A stretch of 64,000 nt of DNA from Eupeodes corollae (lineage: Eukaryota; Arthropoda; Insecta; Diptera; Syrphidae). The stretch covers positions 255,802,572 through 255,866,571 of the forward strand of contig NC_079147.1 in NCBI RefSeq assembly GCF_945859685.1. The letters are read 5' to 3'. Within the stretch, counting starts at the first letter, position 1; each line of letters opens with the position of its first letter. The notes under the pieces are model-generated. The model saw only the letters and a program-made list of their open reading frames with translations. It did no database searches and had not been told where the DNA came from. Shown one piece after another: positions 53,047 to 64,000 of the stretch. The position numbers and the translations under genes are program-made.

Positions 53047-55190
53047 TATGCCTTCTCGGTAGCGACTTAGACTCCAATGCAGATATGATTTCTAGTATGA
53101 TTCTTCCGGGAATGGAAACCTTTATCCCGTATAGGGTTAAAAGTATTAAACCCAAGGTTAAATCATGGTTCGATTCGAGCTGAAAAATGGACATAAAGAA
53201 GAAAGAGGTGAGCTTCCGTTGTTTTAAAGCCAACCCAACTGAGGAAAACCAGAAAAGGTTTAACCAAGCCAAGAAGGCCTGCAACGACAAGGCAGTAAAA
53301 ATTTTAAATCAAACAAATCGACTGTTAACCGTCAATCATTTCATCTTCAAATGTCCCATAGCAAGGAAATAAAAATAGCTACAATTTAGCTTCTCTGAAG
53401 ACTTGTAGCAACCATATAATTCACAGTAGCTCTATGCAGCTCATATTATATGGATTCTCGATTTATTCGAGAATATATGCTCCAAGATAAGGTCTAATGG
53501 TCATCTTCTGATGAGCCCAACCATTACATCGGGGCAAAACGCATATATGAACACCATGCTGGTTTATTTTATATTCATTTTCATCATTTTAAATCATATT
53601 TGTTAAATTTGTAAAAAACATGATGAATTCTTCCTCTTCCACGGTTCCTACTCTTGTTGTCAATGACACTTCTTTAGTTAGCTCAAGCCAACTTATTTGC
53701 AAGGCAGTTCGCCGAAAATTCCACCTAACCAGATAGTGTCATGAATCCCCCAGTTCTTGAACGTGTAAATTATTGTATGGGACCAATCTTCTTTCGCACT
53801 CGAACTGTATCGAGAGGTCTTAAAGATGTCAACATTTATAAATGCTCTGGCCCAGATGGTATTCCCGATATTATTCTGAAAAGGTGTTCTTCCACGCTAT
53901 CCTATTGTTCTGGGCTCGTTCCGAGTAGTTGGAAAACTGCATTTGTTCAGCCAATCCCAAAAAAGGTTAATCTTAATCTTAATTATCGACCGAAATCACT
54001 AACGTCCCTTCTTTCCAAGATCATGGAAACGCTGATTAATTATCAGCTTAAAAAATAACTTGAAGAATGGAAGCAATGGGTCCACTGGTGATCTCATAGT
54101 TAATCTTACCGAACAGTTTAACAAATCTTTATATCGTTTTGGAGAAAGCAAGATTATTGCACTTGATATTTCAAAGGCATTTGATATAGTCTGGCATCTT
54201 GCTCTTTTGATAAAAATGCGTTCTTTTGGTATTGACGAATCTCTTCTTCGTTGGATTAGAAATCTTCTTTCGAACCGTTCAATACAAGTTGCTTTGAACG
54301 GATTCAACTCTGAAATCCAAAATAGAAATGCTGGTGTGCTCCCGACCCTTTTCCTCATTTTTATAAATGATCTCCTGTCTGCTACCTGTAATCCAATACA
54401 TTGATTCGTTGACGATAGCACCCTCAGCTTTTCATATTCGTTTCCAGACTCACAACCCTCCTCTTACGATGTGGAACTGCAACTGCATAATATGATAATC
54501 CCATTTAATTCTGACCTACACAGCATTTCACAATGGGAAAAAAAACCGCGTCGAACTTAATGCTTAGAAAACCCAATGTTGTGTTGTATAGTTAAAGCGG
54601 ATTATACCCCCCTTGCCATTATCCATAGATGGCACATGCACCAAGGAGACTGAAAATCTCGATATTTTCGGTATGCGTATCACCAACTACCTTTTGTGGA
54701 ACGATCACATACTCGATGTCCGATGTCCCAAAAATGCCGCAAGATGTCTAGGTTTTCTGAGAAGATGCAAGAAATTTTTCTCCCCGTCTGATCTAAAAAC
54801 CTATAAGTCCGAAACTTGAATAAAACTCTCATCTCTGGGCTGGTGGTCCAGTAACTTATTTAAGCCTCTTGGAAAGTATTCAAATAAGAGTTTTTAAAAT
54901 GATTGATGACATTAACATCATCAACTCGTTTACGTCATTTGAACATCGAACATTTTTTACCATTGTTTTAGTACAGTACAGAAATTCAGTTTTAAGCCGT
55001 ACTACGCGAATGTGGAATGCCTTGCTACGCTTTATCTTTTCCTGTCATTGCAATGTTCAGGAATTCAATATTAATGTACACCGGCATCCTTCTATCCAAC
55101 CCTTTCCTCTTTTCCTAAACCTAACACTGTGTCTTTGGCATATTAAAGTTATACAAAACAATTTAAGTGTTCGCTAATTATAAAAAAAAG
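53047..55190 (+). mobile_element. Jockey-superfamily LINE (family A, copy 2), most complete copy
   Basis: Begins right after the gap in the endonuclease-RT linker (SDLDSNADMISSMILPGMET, KSIKPKVKSWFDSS), continues through KANPTEENQKRFNQAKKACN and a spacer, then the RT and C-terminal region to about 55190. It is the same family as 7415-8511: both have the STGDLMVHLTE/STGDLIVNLTE and LGFLRRCKK words. Numerous stops and frameshifts. Confidence 0.83.
53741..54819 (+). pseudogene. LINE family A reverse transcriptase, broken
   Basis: Three successive plus-strand frames. 53741-54058 carries MGPIFFRTRTVSRGLKD, YKCSGPDGIPDIILKRCSS and NYRPKSLTSLLSKIMETLIN. 54060-54404 carries ESKIIALDISKAFDIVWHLA (motif A), LLSNRSIQVALNGFNSEIQN and LPTLFLIFINDLLSAT; the GVPQGS motif B has lost its centre by a small deletion. 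Motif C survives in another frame as VDDSTLSFSYSF (about 54411). 54613-54819 carries the thumb and ARCLGFLRRCKKFFSPSDLK. It is inactive. Confidence 0.83.
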
Positions 55191-55194
55191 ACTT

Positions 55195-55545
55195 TTCCTG
55201 GCCGCGTACTTTCTCTTCGTTGCGATATCAACTTGCCACCAAGATCATGCGATTTGCTGCTGGTCTTTTTTTTGAAGGTACGTGAAAGACCGTGTTTATG
55301 GAGATGAACCTTTAATTCGTGAGCACTTAAGAACCAACTTTAGTTAAGTTATGGCTGAGATACCACACAATAATGTGTCAAAAAATATTCGAACATTACC
55401 TCAAAAGATTCGATGCTTGCAACAATTAGCGTGATGGTCATTTTATTGATGTAGTGTTTATAATAAAAACAAAACATCATGAAAACAAATATTTTATATG
55501 TGTTTTATTTACGTTTACTTTTGAAACCGCAAAATGGATTACCCT
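55195..55545 (+). pseudogene. Mariner-type transposase C-terminus with 3' inverted end
   Basis: Plus-strand remnant reading FPGRVLSLRCDINLPPRSCD, VYGDEPLIREHLRTNFS and IPHNNVSKNIRTLPQKIRCL, equivalent to the C-terminal end of a mariner transposase. The inverted end follows at about 55508-55540 (ACTTTTGAAACCGCAAAATG), matching 42800-42828. The catalytic Asp residues are absent. Confidence 0.72.
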
Positions 55546-58059
55546 TTATTGTAGTACCTAAATGTTGGAAAAATTTTGCAATTAAGATACAACTATTAAA
55601 GCCTTTTTCTTATTTGTTTGAATTTTTTAAAGATTCCAGAATTTTTTCTCAATTTCTAGATGACTCATTTAAATCTTTGAATATGAAAGAAGACCATGTT
55701 CCTAACTTATTTGAAGTTACCAATTGTTTCGAAAAACAATCCTTACTTTTAAGTTGAAACCTGCTCCTTTTTATCACTGACACTTAAACAATTTGAAATT
55801 ATCATCCATTGACCATGACTATCATCGCAGCTACAGATAACTACTCCCCGCACTCTCTACATAACCACATCATCGCATCGTTTATTTGCTGATCATCGTA
55901 AAAATCAATCCATTGTTCTTAAACAAGATGATCCCAGAACCCGCAGAGGGCCAAAGGTACAGAGCAACTTGCAAAAAAGGTGCATCACCATCATCATCAT
56001 CATCATGAGCAAATATCCTCTTAATCGATGACCAAACGATGTCAAAAACTGCTCCCTATCAGGTTAGAAATCTTCAGCTTCTCCTTACAAACCATCGAGT
56101 GAGTGCACAAGCACATCCTTTGTATTTATATCGAGCCACAAATCCCTGGATACATTTTTTGCACCAACAACAACAAGAACAAAAATGTAAATAAAAAATT
56201 AACTAACAAGGAAAATATTTTACAAAACACAATACAAAGCTAAAAGGGACACCATTATCATGCAGTCGAAGTTGAAGTCGAAGTCTCCCAGTTCCAGACC
56301 CTTCATCTCTCTCTAACAACAATTCGAGCACATCCCATCCACGGACCACGGAAACTGGATAATATTTAGTTATCGCTTCTGTATCCAAAACGGAGGTGAA
56401 TCTCTCAACAGAATTGAAAAAAAAACTGGAAGAATTGCATCAGCAAATGGGTATCCAAATGGGGGAACGGGATCAAGATTCGCGAATATAATCGACAACA
56501 GAGCGCCGACATTACCGCGCGCTCTGAACCGAATTAGATAAGAGAAGAAGCATCACATCCCACCCGCCCGTTTCTCAACTTCCACTCCGACATACCTATA
56601 GTGCCGAACCAATATCTCAAATCTTCATCATCATCATCACCCAAAAGCATCATCTCTCCCAAAAGGAAAAGGAGAGGATGTTTGTATATGGAGGCTACAT
56701 CAGCTTCATCACCATCATGGGCTTGTGGAGTTGGGCTTTGGGATGGCCAAGTGCATAAGGCGAGTATCTTTATTTATGGACTGAGAATCGTTTTATCATC
56801 GTCAATATGTCGACCGACCTTCAGATACCAAAAGGCTCTACCATCACTTCACTATGGCCCAGCTCTGTCTTTGGACTCTGTTAGGAACCCTTCTCAGTCC
56901 AGAGAGGTGATGCTCTTCCAGTCTAAGTCCATGTTGAGTTGAGCAAGTTCTTCTTCTGGTTCTTCTACAGCAAGGAACCAAAAACGTCGATCGACTTAGT
57001 ACTCGTACCTTTATTGAGTGTGTGACGCAGAGAAGGGATTTTCGCTTCTTTTTGTTGTTGTTGTGGTCTTGATGTGTCTCATATAGTCGGTGAGCTGCTA
57101 CAGCAGCAGCGGCAACTCTTTATTGTGTCAATTAAGCGTGGTGGAATGAAGGGCTAAGGAATTATATTACGGTGTACCTCATATCAATGATTTTATCGCC
57201 AGCCACATCTGAACCAAATAAAATAATTGAAAGTTGCGATAAGGATCGCGCAACGCGTCCAACGGGAGCGCTTGCTTTTTTTTTAAAGCTATCGTAGGAA
57301 TACAGAATACGACCGAAACGAACGACAATGTATACACAAGGGATCAGTGGACTTCAACTGAAGCAGTGAGGGATCTGATGGTGAGGATGTCGAGATAATA
57401 TGGAATGGGAGCTTCTTTCGAGATGCATCCCCATGATGCTTTATTAACATCAAGTTCTAAGGCTGTTTGTTGTTTGCTTTATGTGGTTTGGTTTATTATT
57501 TTAATTCGAACATCCTGCTAGGTGTTTATTTGTTTATTATAAAATGGTATTTGTTAAATGTAAATTCAGTATTATAAGGTGCTCCACTAATTGTGAAACT
57601 TTTAACCTGCTTTACAATACAAAAGGTGGATTTTGACACATGGAATGGGTGTGGAGAGCTGCTGTGCGGATACATTTTACAATTTGGCGACCTGACATCA
57701 AAATTCTTCAAAAATCAAAGGACTGAAGCCATAGTTCGCAAAATTTAAAAAAAATGTTGTTAGTGTCATTTGCCAAACAGTTATAACAACTGCCTATCGA
57801 GATTCTGTTACTTAAACACATTTTAAATTTTCAGTTCAAGCTCCGAATACGATTTAAAACCTGTAAGATGGAATTAGTGAAATTATTAAAGTTAAGTTAT
57901 TATGTAGAGAAAAAATGTGCGAATTGGAAAATTTTATGAAAATGATAAGGTTTTGCAAGCCTAAGTCATTTGGCTTATACATTCATTGTTTGGTCATAAA
58001 AAATACTTTTTTTCCTAAATATTAAAATGAAATCTTATATTGGAAAACCCAATATAAAA
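55546..58059. other. Non-coding stretch, partly single-copy-like
   Basis: 55800-57470 has balanced composition, CAT/ATC triplet patches (about 55990-56010 and 56620-56645) and no coding motif that I can defend; a 113-residue open frame at 56601-56942 is Ser-rich by virtue of the repeat. 57480-58059 is AT-rich. It is probably host intergenic or intronic DNA. Confidence 0.45.
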
Positions 58060-58536
58060 CTTTTATAAGTACGTCCAAGGCTTGATTATAACTTCTATTC
58101 CTGTTTTGGCACCCCTGTTACTTATTTAAGTCTCTATGGGATATTTAAAAAGTTCGTTTACAGTTTTATTTACCTCGTTTGAACATCGTCGTAAAGTGTT
58201 TTGTCGGACTATTTTTTGTTTTTAGAATTTCTCCCTTTGTGCATTTCAAACATATTACTTGTACTTCCAAGAACGCCTTCAAACCCAATTTCTATCATAC
58301 TTTCATATACAGAGATTCATTATTTAGCCGTACTACACTAATGTGATGTGACTTATTACCTCTACCTTTCCCTGTCATTGCAAAATTCAGGAATTCAAAA
58401 CCAATGAACACAGACAAATACTTTAAAATACTCCCTTTTCTTTCGTTATGATCACATTGCATATTTGACATACAATAAAAAAACCCTTTTAATCAATGTA
58501 GTGTCTAATGTTCGTTCCCCTTATAATTTGACATCG
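58060..58536 (+). mobile_element. LINE family A, copy 3, 3' terminal fragment
   Basis: Coding for the last part of the family A ORF in broken frames (PRLDYNFYSCFG, FEHRRKVFCRTI, PCHCKIQEFKTNEHRQ), equivalent to about 54820-55130 of copy 2. It ends where the 170-repeat element begins at 58537. Confidence 0.75.
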
Positions 58537-60012
58537 CTGGGATGCGACCCACACTGATAACTTCCCATCCCGTCTGTCGATTTGTCTTGCTTAAAAGTTT
58601 GTCTATATATAATCGTATCAATTTTTACCAAATTTTTGTAGATTTAATTTAATAAAATAATTGGACTTTTATAAAAATTACTGAATATCGAAAACAATAT
58701 TTTCTGTGAAATAAAATAAGTTTGAAGCCAATATTTTTAATTTTTGAGAAGCTATTTGAGCTGAAAGTAAATTTTTACCAAGTTTTAGTATTTTTTTTTT
58801 AAAGTTTTATTTTTTGTAAAAAAACTATCAATTCGAATTTTTTAAAAAATTTTACCAAATGTTAATGTTGAAATAATGAAAGATTATTGAAAGAAAAGTC
58901 GATTATAAAAAGGGTTTATTTAGGCAAGTTCTTTACACTACAATGGTTGAGATAAAAGTAAAAAATAAAAGATAAAAGGAAGTAAAAAGAAGAAAGTAGG
59001 AATTGACAGAAGCTTTACATTTGACAAACCTAATATTGTTTAAGCTGTTAACAAAATTGTATTGTAATGATATGATTCAGCAGATATAAAGAAAATTCAA
59101 TAAACAATATTTTAACAGTTAAAAACAACATTTCTTCTAAGAAAAAATTAGTTAAAAGCTATTATCTCAAATTTTTGAAAAGATATTTGAATCGAAAATC
59201 AATTTTTACCAACTTTTATAAATTTTTTTTAGGTTTTTATTTTTTGTAAAAAAACTGTCAGTTCGATTTTTCTCAACATTTTTCAAAATGTTGAAAACAA
59301 TATTTCTTATAAGATAAAATAAGTTTGAAGCCTAAATTTCAAGCTTTTGAAAAGATATTTGAATCGATATTCAATTTTTACCAACTTTGAGTAATGTTTT
59401 TTTTAGATTTTTTTTTTGTAAAGAAAACTGTCAATTTGATTTTTCTCAAAATTTTATCAGATGTTAAAAACATTATTCTTCGTTACACAAAATTGTTTTG
59501 GAGATGAAATCATATTTAAGTCGTAAAATTTTGGAGGTGGCAAATTGTTGTTTTCAGTTTTTTTGATTTATAAAAAAAACCTTTAAATTGATTTTTTTCA
59601 AAAAATATACTCCTTTGATATCACGTTACAATATATTATATAAAATTTAATTAAAGTCTTTAGCGTTTTTGGTTCGTAAGATATTTAGGGTAACCCAAAA
59701 TTTTCACCTGTTTTTCAAACTGCTATGGTAAAAAAACCACCCACACAATTTTCTTGAGAGCCCTTTCTGCATCTTTCTGCCTTATTATCCGTATAACAAA
59801 ATTTATTTGAAGTCGATATCTCTTCTGGTTCTTGAGCTATGGACGACGAATAAACGTCGCAAACGCACGGATGAACGTACACACTCACGCAGAGACATCT
59901 TTCTAAAAACCTTGTATTTCGACTGTAGGGACCTTGAAACGTCGAGAAATGTCAAAATTTTCAATTTGACAAATCGGTCCCATTACAATAACTTCCTATG
60001 GGAACTTAATAA
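58537..60012 (+). mobile_element. 170-repeat element, copy 4
   Basis: Head CTGGGATGCGACCCACACTG, then tandem units, the conserved 3' segment with TTGAGAGCCCTTTCTGCATC and a terminal hairpin AACTTCCTATGGGAACTT. An unrelated ~245-bp AT-rich insert at about 58869-59115 interrupts the second unit. It is inserted at the end of a LINE family A fragment. Confidence 0.75.
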
Positions 60013-60237
60013 AAATAAAAACAACGTAGATTGTTATGAAATTTACATGGCTTCTTTTAAAATCAAAGATATATTTTGATAAGTTTTTAACACATAGATC
60101 CGTTGTTTTGTTTTGTTTCAAATTCTCAGAAACAAATCATCCAAATTAAATACTCTCCCTTCTGACTAAGATCTTATATTTTCGGGGGCATTTAACTTTT
60201 GAGCGAGCTCTGGCCGAAGTCATCACCCATCATGCAA

Positions 60238-60745
60238 AATTCATCAAGTTGTTTTCTGCAAAAAACGAAAGGATTTTTTCTTGTACCTGTGGTGTATGGA
60301 TTGATAATTGAGCGAAATCTGGGCCCAGGACCGTTTTATGGCTTCAAAAATATTTTTGGTGTTTTAATATTGCCATCATCCTTTGTAGACTTTTCTTGAA
60401 ACCTATACCTACATGTTTTCCCTGATGTTAAGGTCAGGATAAAATGGAGGCCAAGGTAATAGGTTCCCATTTTGCCTCTAAATTCATTATCTTGTTAGAA
60501 ATCCATCGTTGTCCAATAAATAATTTGTAAAACTGAAGCTCGTTCCAGAATCAATTTGTAAGTGATTGCCGTGAATGAAATTAAATAATTTGGAAGCGTT
60601 CTTCGTTTGTACGACGACGATTCATGGATAAATTATGGACCAAACTGGAGATATTTGACAGTGAAACAAAACACTAAACGTGCGTCAGCTGTTTAAACCA
60701 GTGTTGCCAAACAAATTATACCTAAAAAATCACCTTTTAAGAAAT
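60238..60745 (-). pseudogene. Tc3-like transposase C-terminus plus 5' inverted end
   Basis: Minus strand, from the right: a terminal repeat (60687-60745, with GGTGATTTTTTAGG and TTTGGCAACACTGG), a short leader, then a jump to transposase coding: TNYLLDNDGF (second Asp block), NLLPWPPFYPDLNIRENM (catalytic Glu), SRKVYKG, and NIFEAIKRSWAQISLNYQS. In-frame stops are frequent. The N-terminal DNA-binding half and the first Asp are deleted. The same terminal repeat occurs in the opposite direction at 63292-63350. Confidence 0.75.
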
Positions 60746-60844
60746 ACTATTAAAATACGTTGGTTTTTGACTAAAAATCTCGTTAACAGAAATAGATTTT
60801 GAATTGAAACTATTTCATCGAATGCAATGTTGGTAGTTTTTATC

Positions 60845-63140
60845 ACACAGCTTAAAATATTCCAGTTGAAAGTATCATGATGAGTTATCACCTGTGGATC
60901 GTGTCTTGAAACGTCACTGTACTTGAAAACAGAGAATGAAGGACAGAAGTTTCTCCTTTTATTTTAAAACTTGTAAAAACGCTCTGGATTCAACGAAATA
61001 AAGTATAGTCAAGATAAAGAGAAACTTGATTATTATTAAGTTCTATTATTAAAAGTTTTATCTTTGACAGTATAGGGACTGGACATCAAAACAGCAACTT
61101 CTTTTATTTCAAAATCACAAAATCTCTTCTGTCCATCAGGTTAGCTGTCCAGTGTCCACCCACTGAAAATTTGAAAATAACTATTTATACCCCTGGAACG
61201 CCACCGGAAATTGAATTTACATCAGTTTTCTTCAAGAAACAAAAGAAAATAATAATCCCTTAAAGTTCGATGAAGACGAATAATAAAACGAAATACAAAA
61301 TACTGTTCTTTTAGCACTGACAAAAAATAAGCTCCAATTTAATACAAATTTCCTTAAACAAAAAAGTCTAATGTGCTCAATATTTGTTTTTGATAAAATG
61401 GCCGGTTGAAGAAAAATTCATATTGCGAAAACTTTAAAAATTCCATCCATTTTCTTAAACAGAAGCTAGCAAGAAGGACAACCCTCATAAAAGCATCTGT
61501 CATTGATAAGAAAAATCAGGGCACAAAATGATTAACGAAAGCGAAACTCGGACCCTACACCGGAAGCTTGATTTTTCAATTACAGCCTCCTTCCCAAGAT
61601 GATATCAAAAACGCTTCCGGATGTGAAGAATATCAAAGAAAACCCTACAATACCTCCCTCGCATATATCAATCAATCAAAAAATCGCAACAGTTCAAATT
61701 GCTTACAATATTATTATCTTGGACAAATAAGGAATATGAGCTTCTAAATAAAGTCTAAAAATCATAAATATCGTTTTTCACCAACGAAAGCAAATTAAAA
61801 AAAAAAACTTCTTGGAAAAAAGGACACTCGCCATTCATCTTAGCTACATACTGTTTCAAGGATCCATTGGAAAATTAAAAATAACAAAAAAATAAGAAAA
61901 TTAAAATGAAAATCTTTACCGTTACCAATTGACGACGAACGACAACCGACGACGACGTAATGAAAATTTTCATTACTCTCTGTCTTCAGAATGTTTGAAG
62001 CCTTCTCTTTCTCTCTTATTCTTGTTTCCTTCCTCTATACCGCCCTCAGACAAATTAATATTTTAATAAAATCGTCCTTTTTGCGTTTATCCTGATGATA
62101 TGATGCTCTTGGTCTGGGTCTGGGTCGTTCCTTGTCTACGTCGTCCTTCGGTCGTTTTTATCGAAACTTGTATATAGAATCTACAGGATTTCAACTCTCA
62201 TCTCTATAGAGAATAATCTTGTAAAACTTGCGTCTATCTATCTATCTATCGAAGGCGTATCGTGTAGTGTGGTGTGGTTTCGATGCGATATGAAAGAGGA
62301 GGGTGCTTTGCTTTATCTTTGGTTAATATGGCATAGGAGCATGAGATGAAAAGTTTTACCGGAAGTTTCGTTGTTATCAGGGAAATGTGACATTTTCCGG
62401 ACGATTTTCCATTGTTTTTTTGCTGTCTTCTTTTTTTTGCATCCTAAAATGTACTGTGGGGTCTTTTTCTCGGCTTTCTACAAATAATAGTCTAAAAAGT
62501 TTATAGTCACGTTTCGGAGTTTAACACGCCTGATGGCGTGTCTGGTGACTCGATGTGTCTGGTGACTCGAATTGGGTGGTTTTTTTGTGGAGTTGGGATT
62601 CCTCACCGAAATGAAGCTTTAACAGATGCAGAAATTAAGAGGTATGAAGAAGACCATACCCGGCGTCAGTTGCTTGTAGTCTTTTTGTCTGATGATATCG
62701 TTTAAGCAATTATCTAAAATTGCGTTAGTTATAAACAACTGTGCTGAGTTGGGGTCCTAGAGTGGTTGGGCTAGGTGTTAAAGTTACAAAACTTGTTAAA
62801 CTACAGCATTTTTTGTTATGAAATTACACGTAGAGAGGCTTTAGAAACTAAAATATACAAATAAAAGTGATTGACGCTCACTTTCACTTAGATTGATTAA
62901 TACAAAAATTTGTAAAAAAGGTGTTTTCGTGGGATTTCTTATCCTTAATAGTTGAGAGCAGCCATAAAGCTTTATCTTCGACTTTATCTGTCACTTTTCT
63001 TATTCTGTTAGGTCAAATTACCATTGAGTTCGGGCAGAGCTCTACGAGTATCATCCTTCTTAAATTCGTCATAAACGTGAAATGGATAATTTTGAGCACA
63101 CTAGTGCAATACAAAATCTGAAACCTAAACGACAAAATCA
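60845..63140. repeat. Duplicated non-coding block, copy 2
   Basis: Direct-orientation partner of 42906-45270, about 17.9 kb away. Local differences include a shorter GTC run (about 62138), a longer CTAT run (about 62236-62250) and a 17-bp tandem duplication of GTGTCTGGTGACTCGAT at about 62537-62570 that the first copy lacks. No gene motifs. Confidence 0.85.
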
Positions 63141-63291
63141 CGTAAGAACTCTTAAGTTTGTATAGGGAAGTAAACTTGACGATATTTTTTTAAACCCTTT
63201 GGTTCTTTGGAAAAACTCAAATATGGAATGAATGGGGTGTGTATATTTACTTTGTATTACAAAACAAACATTTTGGATTAAGTTAATAAAT

Positions 63292-63350
63292 ATAGGGTGA
63301 TTTTTTAGCTATTATCTTTTTGGCAACACTGGTTTACACAGTTGACGCAC
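63292..63350 (+). repeat. Tc-type terminal repeat, left end
   Basis: TAGGGTGATTTTTTAGCTAT then TTTTTGGCAACACTGGTTTA and GTTGACGCACG. It is the inverse of 60687-60745. No transposase follows, so it is either a solo end or a strongly deleted element. Confidence 0.7.
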
Positions 63351-63551
63351 GTTTTGTATTTTGTTTCACTGTGTTGAAAGTTGAGATTTGATACTTTTTT
63401 TTCAATACTTAGTTTATTTTATCGTATCAAATTGAACTAATTTTTATATGTTTAATGTATTGAAATTAAATATTATTACTGTTCACAATCTCAAAATATC
63501 AGGTTAGGGGCCTTATCACTATCTTAATACAAAATAATAAGGAAATTTGTA

Positions 63552-64000
63552 TTGACAAAAGATGTCGGTAGGAAATTCAGTATTGAAAAGCTTCGGGGAA
63601 GCGAAAAATTAGAAGACTTGAAATTTTCCGTTGAAGCTTATTTCCAAATTAAAGGACTTTGGAAGCTTATATTGCTTGCTGAACGATCCATTTATCCTCA
63701 TAAAAGACATTGCAAAAGCGCTAAGGAGATTTGGGATTCTCTTCAGAAAATTTTTCAAGATTCTGGTCTTGTGAGGAGAGTTGGGCTCATCCAACATTTT
63801 TGTTCTACAAAATTGAAAGATTTCTCTACCGTAGATACGTACGTTAACGATGTTTTAAATACTCGTACAAGCTCAGGTATGTTGGTCTTAACCTAGATGA
63901 AGAATGGATAAGATCAATGCTTTTAGCTGGTCTTCCCGAAGAATACAAGCCAATGATAATGGGAATCCAAAGATGTGTGATTCTTATTACAGGAGACAGT
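63552..64000 (+). pseudogene. Copia-type gag, 5' part, runs off the window
   Basis: Plus-strand gag of a Ty1/copia LTR retrotransposon: FSIEKLRGSEKLEDLKFSVE, YFQIKGLWKLILL, HCKSAKEIWDSLQKIFQDSG, VRRVGLIQHFCSTKLKDFST and VDTYVNDVLN, then after a one-base frameshift near 63855 GLNLDEEWIRSMLLAGLPEE and YKPMIMG at the window edge. This is the UBN2/gag-polypeptide fold that packages the RNA. A segment between KLILL and YPHKRHCKSA seems shortened. The upstream LTR could not be identified in 63140-63550. Confidence 0.87.

Noticed and set aside
55479..55757. 92-residue open frame starting in a mariner terminal repeat
   Set aside because: It begins in the inverted end and continues in AT-rich DNA without any motif.
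56601..56942. 113-residue open frame in a balanced-composition region
   Set aside because: Ser-rich start comes from an ATC/TCA triplet run; the rest shows no family resemblance or splice context.

Overview
The window is insect nuclear DNA, most likely from a fly. It is AT-rich and scaffolded (two runs of exactly 200 N, at 17993-18192 and 52847-53046), and its content is layers of eukaryotic transposable elements. I found no intact host protein-coding gene. Every recognisable coding stretch belongs to a mobile element, except one degenerate serine/arginine-rich host-like sequence at 32031-33550 (minus). The fly assignment is an inference from the element mix (RTE, jockey-type LINEs, gypsy, copia, Tc1/mariner, hAT, tRNA-SINE); the sequence alone does not prove it.

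Layout. 1-2.3 kb: RTE LINE. 2.5-2.8: tRNA-derived SINE with a perfect target-site duplication. 2.8-5.4: non-coding. 5.4-9.6: an AACC/GGTT minisatellite split by an RTE copy, a second LINE and a 5'-inverted LINE. 9.7-12.2: non-coding. 12.2-14.5: RTE fragment broken by a 1.25-kb repeat with ~170-bp internal tandem units (called the '170-repeat element' here). 15.0-18.0: gypsy pol split by another 170-repeat element. 18.2-19.1: dead Tc1 transposase. 20.6-21.9: jockey LINE. 22-24.9: non-coding with a foldback. 24.9-28.2: RTE pieces and a SINE. 28.2-31.5: AT-rich DNA with SINEs. 31.6-37.0: RTE 3' end, I-like RT fragment, RS-rich retrocopy, RTE 5' half, another LINE. 37-39.3: non-coding. 39.3-42.8: 170-repeat element, LINE, mariner remnant. 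42.9-45.3: first copy of a 2.3-kb duplicated block. 45.3-46.1: RTE. 46.2-47.8: hAT with perfect 8-bp target duplication. 49.1-51.7: a complete transposon with 30-bp inverted ends and a ~610-residue transposase-like protein. 51.9-55.5: LINEs and mariner. 58.1-60.7: LINE tail, 170-repeat element, Tc3-like remnant. 60.8-63.1: second copy of the duplicated block. 63.3-64: Tc-type terminus and the start of a copia gag.

The elements interact. The SINE appears to borrow its 3' tail from the resident RTE family, which would supply its reverse transcriptase. The 170-repeat element has landed repeatedly inside other elements (RTE, gypsy, two LINEs). The best candidate for something poorly described is the 49072-51739 transposon, with matching ends, repeated sub-terminal motifs and a Cys-rich protein that is not one of the classical transposases. 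Nearly all frames are broken, so this is mostly a fossil record of activity.
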